From positions 2,170,001-2,234,000 of the forward strand of contig NZ_QFFJ01000001.1 of assembly GCF_003308995.1 (NCBI RefSeq): 64,000 nucleotides of DNA. The letters are read 5' to 3'. Source of the stretch: Chitinophaga flava (lineage in GTDB: Bacteria > Bacteroidota > Bacteroidia > Chitinophagales > Chitinophagaceae). The translations under genes were made by a program, and so were the position numbers. Shown piece by piece: positions 49,000-57,284 of this stretch. The first letter of the stretch is position 1, and each line of letters starts with the position of its first letter. The notes beneath the pieces are model-generated. The model was not told the DNA's origin. It saw only the letters and a program-made list of their open reading frames with translations, and ran no database searches.

Positions 49000-49755
49000 A
49001 TGATAAAAAGACTATTATTGCTGGGACTGGCCGTTAACCTTCTGTGGGCCTGCAATTCCGGCAAAAGCACAGGAAATGCTACCAACGACAGCGCCTATAC
49101 GTCAAAAGACAGTACCCAGTCCGAACACCCCACCAGCGCACACCTCAACATTATTGACACCCTTAAGGTAGGTGACAAACAACTCCTGGTTTACCTTATC
49201 GATAAAGCCACCTTTGAGCAATATCCTGCTTATAAATATCCGGTGGACTCTTCCGAAACCAGGACCCTCGCCAAAGACAGTACTGTTAAACGTGTAGGCA
49301 CCTCACTGGTTTTCCAGCTGACCAACGGGCAACAGAAAGTGCGTGCAGACAACGAAGAGGAAGGCGGTGATTACGTGCATTACTTTTATGCCGGTTACTA
49401 TCCCGCTCTTCACAGACATGTGTTATCGCTCACCTTTTATGAAGGAACGGGTTTTGAACTGCTCAACCCCGACAATGGCGATACCCTCAATGTATGGGGC
49501 CCTCCTGCCATCTCTCCTGATAAAAAATATTTCATGTGCTCAAATATGGACATAGCAGCTGGCTTTGACGTGAATGGCTTTCAGTTGTTTGAAATAAACA
49601 ATAAAAACCTGCGCCTCGTTGGAGATGTGTCCCTGGAAAAATATGGTATCGACAAAGTACAATGGATTGATAACAAAACGCTTATTGCTATTTATCAAAC
49701 CCAGGAGGACAATGCAAACGAACGTACCCGCTATGTAAAAATGGTGATACAGTAG
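49000..49755 (+). CDS. Lipoprotein, second of a tandem duplicate pair
   Basis: A 251-residue paralogue of the preceding gene. The signal peptide and lipobox are identical for the first 20 residues, and the globular part keeps FYAGYYPALHRHVLSLTFY, FELLNPDNGDTLNVW and KVQWIDNKTLIAIYQT, while the spacer and middle differ. I start at the ATG at 49000 to match the paralogue; an in-frame ATG at 48967 lies in the intergenic spacer. The 67-nt gap suggests duplication of one unit with its leader. The function is unknown. Confidence 0.7.
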   Translation: MIKRLLLLGLAVNLLWACNSGKSTGNATNDSAYTSKDSTQSEHPTSAHLNIIDTLKVGDKQLLVYLIDKATFEQYPAYKYPVDSSETRTLAKDSTVKRVGTSLVFQLTNGQQKVRADNEEEGGDYVHYFYAGYYPALHRHVLSLTFYEGTGFELLNPDNGDTLNVWGPPAISPDKKYFMCSNMDIAAGFDVNGFQLFEINNKNLRLVGDVSLEKYGIDKVQWIDNKTLIAIYQTQEDNANERTRYVKMVIQ

Positions 49756-49824
49756 GACCAGGGAGATGTTACAGGTATTTAGTATATTGAGATACATACC
49801 GTAACTATCAATTCTCCACTGCAT

Positions 49825-50226
49825 ATGAAAAAATTATTCTCATTCCTTTTGCTGGTGGCAGTCACCGTTACTACTGTTAACGCTGCCACCAGCTTTCTTC
49901 CACGTCTCCATCGACAGGCACCTACTATGAACGTAGAAGGCACTGCTAACTCCATCGTTGCCAAACTGGACAAATCCCTCTCACTCACCGACAAACAAAA
50001 ACCCAGACTACTCAATATCGTTACCTCCTATCTGCAACAAAAAATAAATATTCTGCCTTTACAGCAAAACAATCAGCCTGCCTATAAATCTAAAATCAAC
50101 AGCATGCAGAACGGGCTGCGAGCCAAACTCAAACCCCTGTTCACCGCTGAACAATACACTATGTTTCAGGAACTGAAACCTGCATCATTTGACGAGACTA
50201 ATGTATTATCACATTTATTTTTTTAA
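49825..50226 (+). CDS. Small secreted helical protein (Spy/LTxxQ-like)
   Basis: A 133-residue exported protein with signal peptide MKKLFSFLLLVAVTVTTVNA (cleaved near 21). The mature part is helical: IVAKLDKSLSLTDKQKPRLL and a later KSKINSMQNGLRAKLKPLF, then LFTAEQYTMFQELK. LSLTDKQ and FTAEQY are like the LTxxQ elements of periplasmic Spy/CpxP-type chaperones and stress sensors. Only two such elements are seen and the similarity is loose, so the assignment is tentative. Located between the lipoprotein pair and the hexosaminidase. Confidence 0.55.
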   Translation: MKKLFSFLLLVAVTVTTVNAATSFLPRLHRQAPTMNVEGTANSIVAKLDKSLSLTDKQKPRLLNIVTSYLQQKINILPLQQNNQPAYKSKINSMQNGLRAKLKPLFTAEQYTMFQELKPASFDETNVLSHLFF

Positions 50227-50377
50227 GAAGACTACCCACTTGATATATATTCCTTCCCATGGGTATCTACAGATGCCTTTTATCTGTGCCTATCCCTAAA
50301 TCAAAGCCGGAAAACAAGAAACTCACATGGAATAAACCCCGGAAAAAAAATCCGGGAAAAGAGTATTTTTAGCAGAG

Positions 50378-50401
50378 GGCTGACCAGCATGTTGGTCAGC
50401 C
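50378..50401 (+). promoter_or_regulatory. Structured leader hairpin before the hexosaminidase
   Basis: GGCTGACCA (50378-50386) and its perfect complement (50393-50401) with a 6-nt loop, 18 nt before the ATG at 50420. No T-run follows, so it is more likely a leader hairpin than a terminator. A smaller stem CCCGGA/TCCGGG lies at 50338-50356. Confidence 0.45.
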
Positions 50402-50419
50402 TTGTAAATAAAGTGAACA

Positions 50420-52777
50420 ATGAAATATATATGCCTGGCTGCATTATCAGGATTGTTATGGCAATCTGCAGCAGCCCAACAAATTGCAGATTCTGCTGCC
50501 TTCGCCCGTCTTGCGGCCTCCATCAAATCAACACCGGCCATTAATGGCAACACCCGGCAACTGCCCATGCCCGCTGCACCAGACGGTTATAGCCTACAAC
50601 TCAGGGGTACTGACCACCTGCCTGTGGTAGACCAGCAGGGACACATCACTACGCCGCTGGTAAACACCCCGGTCAGCCTCTATTTTGTATTACAGCGAAA
50701 CAGCGACCAGGCTATTATGGATGTGCCTAACATCCAGGTGACCATACCGGGAAGATACACCGCCAGTGCCGGAAACCCCGCACCCTTTGTGATTCCCGCG
50801 CTGCGCGAATGGTATGGAGGCAATGGTTCCTATACTCTTCCGGCCACTATTACACTGGCGATAGATCCCGTATATGCGTCTGCGTTATTGCCAGGTATAA
50901 CTGCTTTCCGGGATGATCTCCGGTTACTTACCGGCAACCGGCAAATCAGCATACGTCAGGGACAACCCCGTAAAGGTGATATCTTCTTCACCTTGCAGTC
51001 ACCCGACCGCCAGCTAGGCGATGAAGGATACCAGATGGAAATCGGCAATCAGATAACAATACAGGCTACTCATGCCAGAGGGGCGTTCTGGGCTACCCGG
51101 ACCCTGTTGCAGATACTGGAACAAGACCCACAACACCGCCGTATTCCGCAAGGCATCACCCGCGACTATCCTAAATACGAGGTCAGAGGTTTTGTACTGG
51201 ACGTTGGCCGGAAATTCTTCACTATGGAATTTCTCCGGCACTATGTGAAATTCATGTCCTACTACAAAATGAACGATTTTCACATACATCTTAATGACAA
51301 CGGGTTTGAGAAATTCTTTGGCAACAACTGGGACAGCACTTACTCTGCCTTCCGGCTGGAAAACAATACCTTCCCGGGTCTTACCGCCCGCGACGGGTCT
51401 TATTCCAAGAAGGAGTTCCTGGCCCTTCAAAGCCTGGCAGACAGCTTTGCAGTACGCATTATACCGGAGATAGATGTTCCAGCACACTCCCTTGCTTTCA
51501 CCAAAGCGGTACCACAAATAGCCAGCCTGAAATACGGACGGGACCACCTCAATCTGGACAGTGCCTCCTATGCGATGATCGACAAAGTGTTTAAAGAGTA
51601 CCTGGAAGGGCCGGAAAAGGTATTTAAAGGCGATGAAGTACATATCGGTACAGATGAGTACTCCAAAAAAGAAGCGGAGAAATTCAGGGCCTTTACAGAC
51701 CATTACATCCGTTTTGTGGAAAGCTTCGGCAAAAAGGTAAGAATGTGGGGCTCTCTCACACATGCCCAGGGTACCACCCCGGTAAAATCAGCCGGCGTTA
51801 CCATGAATGCCTGGTATAACGGTTATGCAGATCCTGCTGATATGATGCGTCAGGGTTATGACCTCATCAGTAGCCCCGATGGATGGTTGTATATCGTACC
51901 TGCCGCAGGTTATTATCATGATTATCTAAACCTTCCCAAACTATACGACAACTGGGAGCCAAACATGATTGGCGAAGCTGTTTTCCCGATAGGACACCCA
52001 CAGATAAGAGGCGGTTCCTTTGCCGTATGGAACGACCATCCGGGCAATGGCATCACCGAAAAAGATGTGCATGACCGCGTATTCCCGGCAATGCAGGTGC
52101 TGGCCGAAAAAATGTGGAACGGCCATACCCTGCAAAGCAACTACAACTCCTTCTCACAACATAGCCATCAGATTGGAGAAGGTCCCGGATTAAACATGCG
52201 CGCAAAAATAAACAGCCGCGATAGCATCGTATTGTCATACGACTTCTCTACTCCGGCAGTCAACGATATCAGTGCCAACAAAAGAGCTGCACAGCAAAAA
52301 CACAATGCAGACATCACTCCTTCCAAAACCCTGCTGCTCAAAGGTGGCAACAGTTTCATAAAAACACCTCTCCCGGAAATAGGATACGGCTACACGGTGG
52401 AGTTTGATATCAAACCCACTAAAGACAACCTGCCGGAAGCTGTGATATTCTCCTCTCCTCATGCGGTAGTTACATTACTGCAGCAACAAACCGGCAAACT
52501 GGGCTTTACCCGGGAAGGTTATCATTACAACTTTAACTATACACTACCCGCCGAAACCTGGACCCACGTGGCTATTTCAGGCGATCATAAAGGAACTTCC
52601 CTTTTCATCAACGGACAACTGGTGGAAAAACTGGAAGGAGCCACCATCTCCTTTCCCAACATCAAAGATAAAATCGCCAAAGTGCAAACACTGGTTTTCC
52701 CCCTGCAAATGATAGGTGATACGGTTAATAGTTTTAAAGGAGAGATAGACAACCTGAAAGTGATACAGCATCGTTAA
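50420..52777 (+). CDS. GH20 beta-N-acetylhexosaminidase, secreted
   Basis: Removes terminal GlcNAc or GalNAc from glycans, chitin oligomers or peptidoglycan pieces by substrate-assisted catalysis. Signal peptide to about residue 20; an N-terminal GH20b-like domain (about 120-245); a TIM barrel starting KYEVRGFVLDVGRKFF, with DFHIHLNDNGFEKFF, IIPEIDVPAHSLAF and the catalytic D412-E413 pair in HIGTDEYS. A C-terminal LamG/concanavalin-like domain follows (about 640-780). The 785-residue length and domain order are typical of Bacteroidota enzymes. It is a single gene with its own terminator. GH123-type enzyme at 29307 acts on related sugars but is not linked. Confidence 0.92.
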   Translation: MKYICLAALSGLLWQSAAAQQIADSAAFARLAASIKSTPAINGNTRQLPMPAAPDGYSLQLRGTDHLPVVDQQGHITTPLVNTPVSLYFVLQRNSDQAIMDVPNIQVTIPGRYTASAGNPAPFVIPALREWYGGNGSYTLPATITLAIDPVYASALLPGITAFRDDLRLLTGNRQISIRQGQPRKGDIFFTLQSPDRQLGDEGYQMEIGNQITIQATHARGAFWATRTLLQILEQDPQHRRIPQGITRDYPKYEVRGFVLDVGRKFFTMEFLRHYVKFMSYYKMNDFHIHLNDNGFEKFFGNNWDSTYSAFRLENNTFPGLTARDGSYSKKEFLALQSLADSFAVRIIPEIDVPAHSLAFTKAVPQIASLKYGRDHLNLDSASYAMIDKVFKEYLEGPEKVFKGDEVHIGTDEYSKKEAEKFRAFTDHYIRFVESFGKKVRMWGSLTHAQGTTPVKSAGVTMNAWYNGYADPADMMRQGYDLISSPDGWLYIVPAAGYYHDYLNLPKLYDNWEPNMIGEAVFPIGHPQIRGGSFAVWNDHPGNGITEKDVHDRVFPAMQVLAEKMWNGHTLQSNYNSFSQHSHQIGEGPGLNMRAKINSRDSIVLSYDFSTPAVNDISANKRAAQQKHNADITPSKTLLLKGGNSFIKTPLPEIGYGYTVEFDIKPTKDNLPEAVIFSSPHAVVTLLQQQTGKLGFTREGYHYNFNYTLPAETWTHVAISGDHKGTSLFINGQLVEKLEGATISFPNIKDKIAKVQTLVFPLQMIGDTVNSFKGEIDNLKVIQHR

Positions 52778-52801
52778 TGTTTAACAAGTCTTCGATAAAA
52801 G

Positions 52802-52828
52802 CGGTCGTCTGAAAGACGGCCGTTTTTT
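52802..52828 (+). terminator. Terminator after the hexosaminidase
   Basis: A 9-bp stem (52802-52810 with 52814-52822, one G-U pair), 3-nt loop, followed by T6. It lies 25 nt past the stop codon. Confidence 0.88.
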
Positions 52829-52891
52829 ATTTGGCCCTATCTGTCCAGGTAAAAGCCTGTTTTATCCATTCATGCCACAACTTTCATCTGG

Positions 52892-52899
52892 TAATTTTG
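52892..52899 (+). promoter_or_regulatory. -7 element upstream of the RclA-like gene
   Basis: TAATTTTG, an exact TAnnTTTG match, 25 nt before the ATG at 52925. No convincing -33 element. Confidence 0.45.
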
Positions 52900-52924
52900 T
52901 TAGTGTATAAAATCATTTACAGCG

Positions 52925-54259
52925 ATGATTAAACATCACTACAAAAATCTGATTATTGGTTTTGGCAAAGGAGGTAAAACACTGGCAGCTTACTTTGCCA
53001 GTCAGCAAGAAGAAGTGGCTATCATAGAGAAGTCGAACCGCATGTATGGAGGCACCTGCATCAATATTGGTTGTATCCCCAGCAAGTCACTTATTACCAA
53101 CGCAGACGCAGGCACGCCGTACAAAACTTCTCATGAGATCAAGGAAAACCTGGTGACCGATCTTCGTAAGAAGAACTATAAAAAACTGGCCGACACCCAC
53201 TATGCTACCATCATAGATGGAGAAGCATCTTTCATCTCCCCCAAAAAGGTAAAGGTACAGATGGCACAACAGGAAGTCATCCTTACTGCCGATCGTATTT
53301 TCATCAATACCGGAGCCAGCCCCTCCATCCCCGACATAAAAGGCATCGATGGAAAAAATATCTATAACAGTACAACGTTAATGGATATCCGCGAACGGCC
53401 GGAACACCTCACCATCATAGGTGGCGGATTTATCGGCCTCGAATTCGCTGACATGTTCCTGAAATTCGGCAGCAAAGTAACGCTACTGGAAAGTGCTGCT
53501 GTCTTCCTCCCTCATGAAGACCGTGATGTGGCTGATGCTATCCATGGTCATCTTGTCAAAAACGGACTGCAACTAATTGCCGAAGCCACCGTAGTACAGT
53601 TCGACACCCAAACAAATCAAACCATCGTCACTTACAAAAAGGATCATCTGGAAGAAAGTTTCCCTACAGATGCTGTGCTGATCGCAACCGGACGAACACC
53701 CGAAACCAAAGGGCTGAACCTCGAAGCCGCAGGAATAGCCACCGATGAACGAGGATATATCAAAGTAAACGACAGACTACAAACTACAGCAGAAAATATA
53801 TGGGCTTTAGGAGATGTAAACGGAAGCCCGCAATTCACCTATATTTCGCTGGATGATTTCAGGATCATCAAAAATCAGCTATCCGCAGGCCCATATAATT
53901 CCACAGATAAAAGACTGCTCTATCCTACAGCTGTTTTTCTCAGCCTCCCCTATGCCCGCATAGGACTTAATGAGAAGACGGCAACTGAAAAAGGGCTGCA
54001 TTTCAAAACCTTCCGGATAAAAGCCGCTGGCATACCCAAAGCAGCCATACTACAACAGAAAGACGGTATCCTAAAAGCGATTGTTGACATCCCAACCGGA
54101 AAAATACTCGGTTGTACACTTTTCTGTGCCGAAGCCCATGAACTGATCAACATCGTACAACTCGCCATAAACAATGCTTTAAGCTATAAGACATTGCGGG
54201 ACAATATTTATACGCATCCATCAATGGCTGAGAGTTTCAATGATCTTTTCTCCGAATAG
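52925..54259 (+). CDS. RclA-like FAD-dependent disulfide oxidoreductase
   Basis: A 444-residue flavoprotein of the glutathione reductase/mercuric reductase family. FAD-binding NLIIGFGKGGKTLAAYFA is at about 8-25 and the redox cysteines C45 and C50 are in GGTCINIGCIPSK. The NAD(P)H-binding TIIGGGFIGLEFADMFLKFG is near 164-183, and the second FAD block NIWALGDVNGSPQFTYI near 292-308. The C-terminal YTHPSMAESFNDLF keeps the His-Pro...Glu active-site arrangement. Length and motifs fit RclA, a hypochlorite-responsive copper/thiol reductase, better than dihydrolipoamide dehydrogenase. The DUF302 gene 12 nt downstream is likely co-transcribed. Confidence 0.82.
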   Translation: MIKHHYKNLIIGFGKGGKTLAAYFASQQEEVAIIEKSNRMYGGTCINIGCIPSKSLITNADAGTPYKTSHEIKENLVTDLRKKNYKKLADTHYATIIDGEASFISPKKVKVQMAQQEVILTADRIFINTGASPSIPDIKGIDGKNIYNSTTLMDIRERPEHLTIIGGGFIGLEFADMFLKFGSKVTLLESAAVFLPHEDRDVADAIHGHLVKNGLQLIAEATVVQFDTQTNQTIVTYKKDHLEESFPTDAVLIATGRTPETKGLNLEAAGIATDERGYIKVNDRLQTTAENIWALGDVNGSPQFTYISLDDFRIIKNQLSAGPYNSTDKRLLYPTAVFLSLPYARIGLNEKTATEKGLHFKTFRIKAAGIPKAAILQQKDGILKAIVDIPTGKILGCTLFCAEAHELINIVQLAINNALSYKTLRDNIYTHPSMAESFNDLFSE

Positions 54260-54271
54260 TATGCTGCTAAT

Positions 54272-54724
54272 ATGAAAACAATTCTAATACTACTGACTAT
54301 GATCTTTAGGCATGCCTCTGCTGATGATAGCCAGCATGGCCGGTATATCAGTCTATACTCATTTGAACAAACAGTCGACAGGCTGAAAACTGTTTTAAAA
54401 GAAAAAAACATAAAAGTATTCTGCATCATTGATCATGCAGGAGAAGCAACGCAGGCCGGACTTGATTTAAGACCCACGCGATTATTTATCATCGGCAATC
54501 CTAAAGTAGGTACCGCACTGATGCAGGAAGATCAGGAAACCGGTATCGACCTGCCGTTGAAAGTGCTGGTGTATAGTGATAAAGACGGACACACTATTGT
54601 GCTCTATAAAAAATTACTACCGATCGCGGATGCCCGCCAACTGAAGAATACCCATAAAGTAGCTGCCACCATAGATTCCAGCATGAATGTTTTAATCAAA
54701 CATGTTTCACAGGAACGTCCATAA
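54272..54724 (+). CDS. DUF302 family secreted protein
   Basis: A 150-residue protein with a signal-peptide-like start (MKTILILLTMIFRHASA) and the DUF302 fold: SFEQTVDRLKTVLKEKNIKV, then IDHAGEATQAGLDLRPTRLF, IIGNPKVGTALMQEDQETGI and DLPLKVLVYSDKDG. The family is widespread and of uncertain biochemical role. It begins 12 nt after the RclA-like gene and ends at a strong terminator, forming a two-gene unit. A link to redox or chlorine stress is inference from that neighbour. Confidence 0.82.
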   Translation: MKTILILLTMIFRHASADDSQHGRYISLYSFEQTVDRLKTVLKEKNIKVFCIIDHAGEATQAGLDLRPTRLFIIGNPKVGTALMQEDQETGIDLPLKVLVYSDKDGHTIVLYKKLLPIADARQLKNTHKVAATIDSSMNVLIKHVSQERP

Positions 54725-54757
54725 AAAAGGAGAGCATTTCAGCTGCTCTCCTTTTTT
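54723..54757. terminator. Bidirectional terminator between DUF302 and the PLP enzyme
   Basis: A perfect 14-bp stem (54723-54736 with 54744-54757), 7-nt loop, with A6 and T6 ends. It separates the converging DUF302 and D-threonine-aldolase-like genes. Confidence 0.93.
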
Positions 54758-54762
54758 ATGAT

Positions 54763-55866
54763 TTACAGAATAATCTGCCGGTCTCTGGCTATAACCTTCC
54801 AGGTAGCCGAATAAACATGATCTTCTGCTACATATACTTTTTCATACAACGCGATAGTAGGACATATGTGCAGTGGTATGCCGTAAAACACCGTCCCGAT
54901 AGGATAAGCAGCCGTATCAGCAACTCTTAATACCAGATGTTCTTCACTTTGAGAAACCGGCCGCGCTTCCGGTGCATTCAAAAAATGTACCCGGGGCTGC
55001 GGATTTTCTGCCGCAACGGATTTATGTCCCAGATCAAGGCATAACAGCTGCCCATCAATGATAGAGACAACTCTGGAGAGGACTACAGCAGCCCACTGGA
55101 AAGCTTGTTCCGGCAGGTTCTTAGCATATCCCCAATCCCAGAATACAAAGGTACCAGGGCTGCATTCAATATGTGGTCTCGCTGCATGTATCGGGAAAGT
55201 AGGTGAGCCACCTGCAACGATAACCGGCTCCGGCAAACCAGCGGTTACTATAGCCTTTTGTAAAACAGGTACCGGTGCATAAGCTTCATCACAACGTCTT
55301 TTTCGTATATCCATCTCCGTGTCGTGCAGATGTCCGTCATAGGCATGGAGACCTATGGGCTCAATGCCGGGCAATGTGTGCAGATATTGATACAATGACA
55401 ATGCCGTTTCATCCGGTTTGATGCCGGTACGATTCATACCAACATTCAGATCGAGGTATACCGGTAATTTCCTTTGCTGCGCAGCAAAAACCGCGCTGAT
55501 TGCTTCGCCCGCGACCTTGTTATCTACGAGGCAGGAAAATATGGTATCAGGATAACGTTGTACCAGTTCCAGTAAACGTATTACTTTAGGTCCCACCGGT
55601 TGATATGCCAGCAATACATCTTTCGCTTTCACCATGCCTAGCATTTCCGCTTCAGCGATGGTAGCGCATTTGTAGCGCTGTATGCCGGCTTCCTGCATCA
55701 ACTGCACCACTTCTGACATTTTATTTGTCTTTACGTGTGGCCGTAACCGTTGTATATCATCGATCATGGTTTTGAGCAGTGCAATATTTTGTATGATCCT
55801 GTCTTTATACACCACAATAGCGGGTGAATCTATCTGGTCTGTATTGCTGAGTTGATACCAATCCAT
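54763..55866 (-). CDS. Fold III PLP enzyme, D-threonine aldolase / D-serine dehydratase-like
   Basis: A 367-residue enzyme of the alanine-racemase-type fold. The PLP lysine is K46 in RLRPHVKTNK, and the substrate and phosphate regions LDLNVGMNRTGI and VIVAGGSPTFPIH follow. Near the C-terminus H332 and C334 in LHICPTIALYE form a His-x-Cys pair where such enzymes bind a divalent metal. It should cleave D-threonine to glycine and acetaldehyde or deaminate D-serine. The gene follows a GntP-family transporter by 53 nt on the same strand, suggesting uptake and breakdown of a D-amino acid or related hydroxy acid. Confidence 0.82.
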   Translation of the reverse strand: MDWYQLSNTDQIDSPAIVVYKDRIIQNIALLKTMIDDIQRLRPHVKTNKMSEVVQLMQEAGIQRYKCATIAEAEMLGMVKAKDVLLAYQPVGPKVIRLLELVQRYPDTIFSCLVDNKVAGEAISAVFAAQQRKLPVYLDLNVGMNRTGIKPDETALSLYQYLHTLPGIEPIGLHAYDGHLHDTEMDIRKRRCDEAYAPVPVLQKAIVTAGLPEPVIVAGGSPTFPIHAARPHIECSPGTFVFWDWGYAKNLPEQAFQWAAVVLSRVVSIIDGQLLCLDLGHKSVAAENPQPRVHFLNAPEARPVSQSEEHLVLRVADTAAYPIGTVFYGIPLHICPTIALYEKVYVAEDHVYSATWKVIARDRQIIL

Positions 55867-55919
55867 TTCTGTTTTATATTAAATTTCTGAAGGTTATAAT
55901 TTTCGTTTATTCGTTCATG

Positions 55920-57233
55920 TTATACAATCATACTTAGTAACAGGCTACCGATGAGTCCTGTTACGGAAACGATTGTTTCCATCACCGACCATGTTTTGAT
56001 CGTATCTTTTACAGACAAGTTAAAGTATTCTTTGAACATCCAGAAGCCAGCATCATTAACATGGGAAAACATCAGACTGCCTGCGCCGGTAGCCAATACC
56101 ATCAGGTTGGGATTGACGCCTGAAGTAGCGATCAGTGGTGCAACAATACCTGCCGTGGTGAGGCCCGCCACCGTGGCAGAACCAATACAAACCCTGATAA
56201 TAGCTGCGATACCCCATGCCAGCAACAATGGATGCATATGCATATTTTGCAGGGTAACAGCAATATATTCACTAACCTTACTGTCATGCAACAGCTGCGT
56301 CAGCGCGCCGGAGCCTCCGATGATCAGGATAATTACCGCCACATCCTTTACAGCATCATCCATAAGACCCAATATCTTTTTTGATGTCATACCTCGCCGT
56401 ATTCCCAACAGATACATACCATTGAGTACTGCCAGCAGCATTACGATCAGCGGATCCCCCAACCAGGTGACCCAGTGATACAAAGCCTGATCTGCTGGTA
56501 TCCATACTTTCAGCAGGGCTGTCACCGCCAGCAACAATACCGGCAGCATGGCTGCAAACAGGCTGGGCATCATACCCGGCTGCTGGTCTTCTGGCATAGC
56601 AGCTGCTACAAACATCTTTCCAGGCTCACCTGTATACCGTTTCAGGTACCTCGAAAACACAGGTCCGGCCAGAATAATAGCTGGTATCGCCAGTAATATA
56701 CCATAGAGAAGGGTGAGTCCCATATTGGCGTGAAACTGCTGTACCAGCGCGGTAGGAGATGGATGTGGCGGCAGATATCCATGGGTGACAGACAAAGAGG
56801 CCAGCATAGGAATGCCCAGATAAACAGCAGGCAGCTTCGTTTGTGCTGCCACCGTAAAAATCAGCGGTACCATCAGTACAAAACCGATGTTATAAAACAA
56901 CGGTATGCCCACAATAAAACCTGTCAGCATCAGTGACCACTGGATATAACGGGCCCCCAGCAGCTTCATAAGCCCGCCGGCAATCCGCTGCGCAGCACCA
57001 CTTTCGGCTACCAGTTTACCCAGCATACTGCCAAATACAATGACTACGATGAGAGAGCCCAGTGTTTTACCAATACCGGTTTGGATAGACTGAGTAATGT
57101 CCCCGATTTTCATATGCAGGGCCAGTCCCATCAACAGGGATACAATCAGGAAAGAAAGGAAGGTATTTATCTTACACCAGGTAACCAGTACAACCAGCAA
57201 GATAATGGCTGCAATAACGATCAATAGTGGCAT
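55920..57233 (-). CDS. GntP-family proton symporter
   Basis: A 437-residue inner-membrane permease with about twelve spans. The GntP landmarks are LTGFIVGIPLFYNIGFVLMV and SVTHGYLPPHPSPTALV at about 145-165, plus the late MVLATGAGSLMFSHVNDAGF. Family members carry gluconate, D-serine (DsdX), glycerate and related acids. I start at the ATG at 57233, which gives a normal hydrophobic N-terminus; an in-frame ATG at 57260 would add a charged nine-residue leader. With the downstream fold III PLP enzyme, a D-amino acid substrate is more likely than gluconate, but this is inference. Confidence 0.88.
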   Translation of the reverse strand: MPLLIVIAAIILLVVLVTWCKINTFLSFLIVSLLMGLALHMKIGDITQSIQTGIGKTLGSLIVVIVFGSMLGKLVAESGAAQRIAGGLMKLLGARYIQWSLMLTGFIVGIPLFYNIGFVLMVPLIFTVAAQTKLPAVYLGIPMLASLSVTHGYLPPHPSPTALVQQFHANMGLTLLYGILLAIPAIILAGPVFSRYLKRYTGEPGKMFVAAAMPEDQQPGMMPSLFAAMLPVLLLAVTALLKVWIPADQALYHWVTWLGDPLIVMLLAVLNGMYLLGIRRGMTSKKILGLMDDAVKDVAVIILIIGGSGALTQLLHDSKVSEYIAVTLQNMHMHPLLLAWGIAAIIRVCIGSATVAGLTTAGIVAPLIATSGVNPNLMVLATGAGSLMFSHVNDAGFWMFKEYFNLSVKDTIKTWSVMETIVSVTGLIGSLLLSMIV

Positions 57234-57284
57234 ATGTTCTTTCTTTTTAGGAAAGAACAATATAATAAATAGATCCCGGGAATT

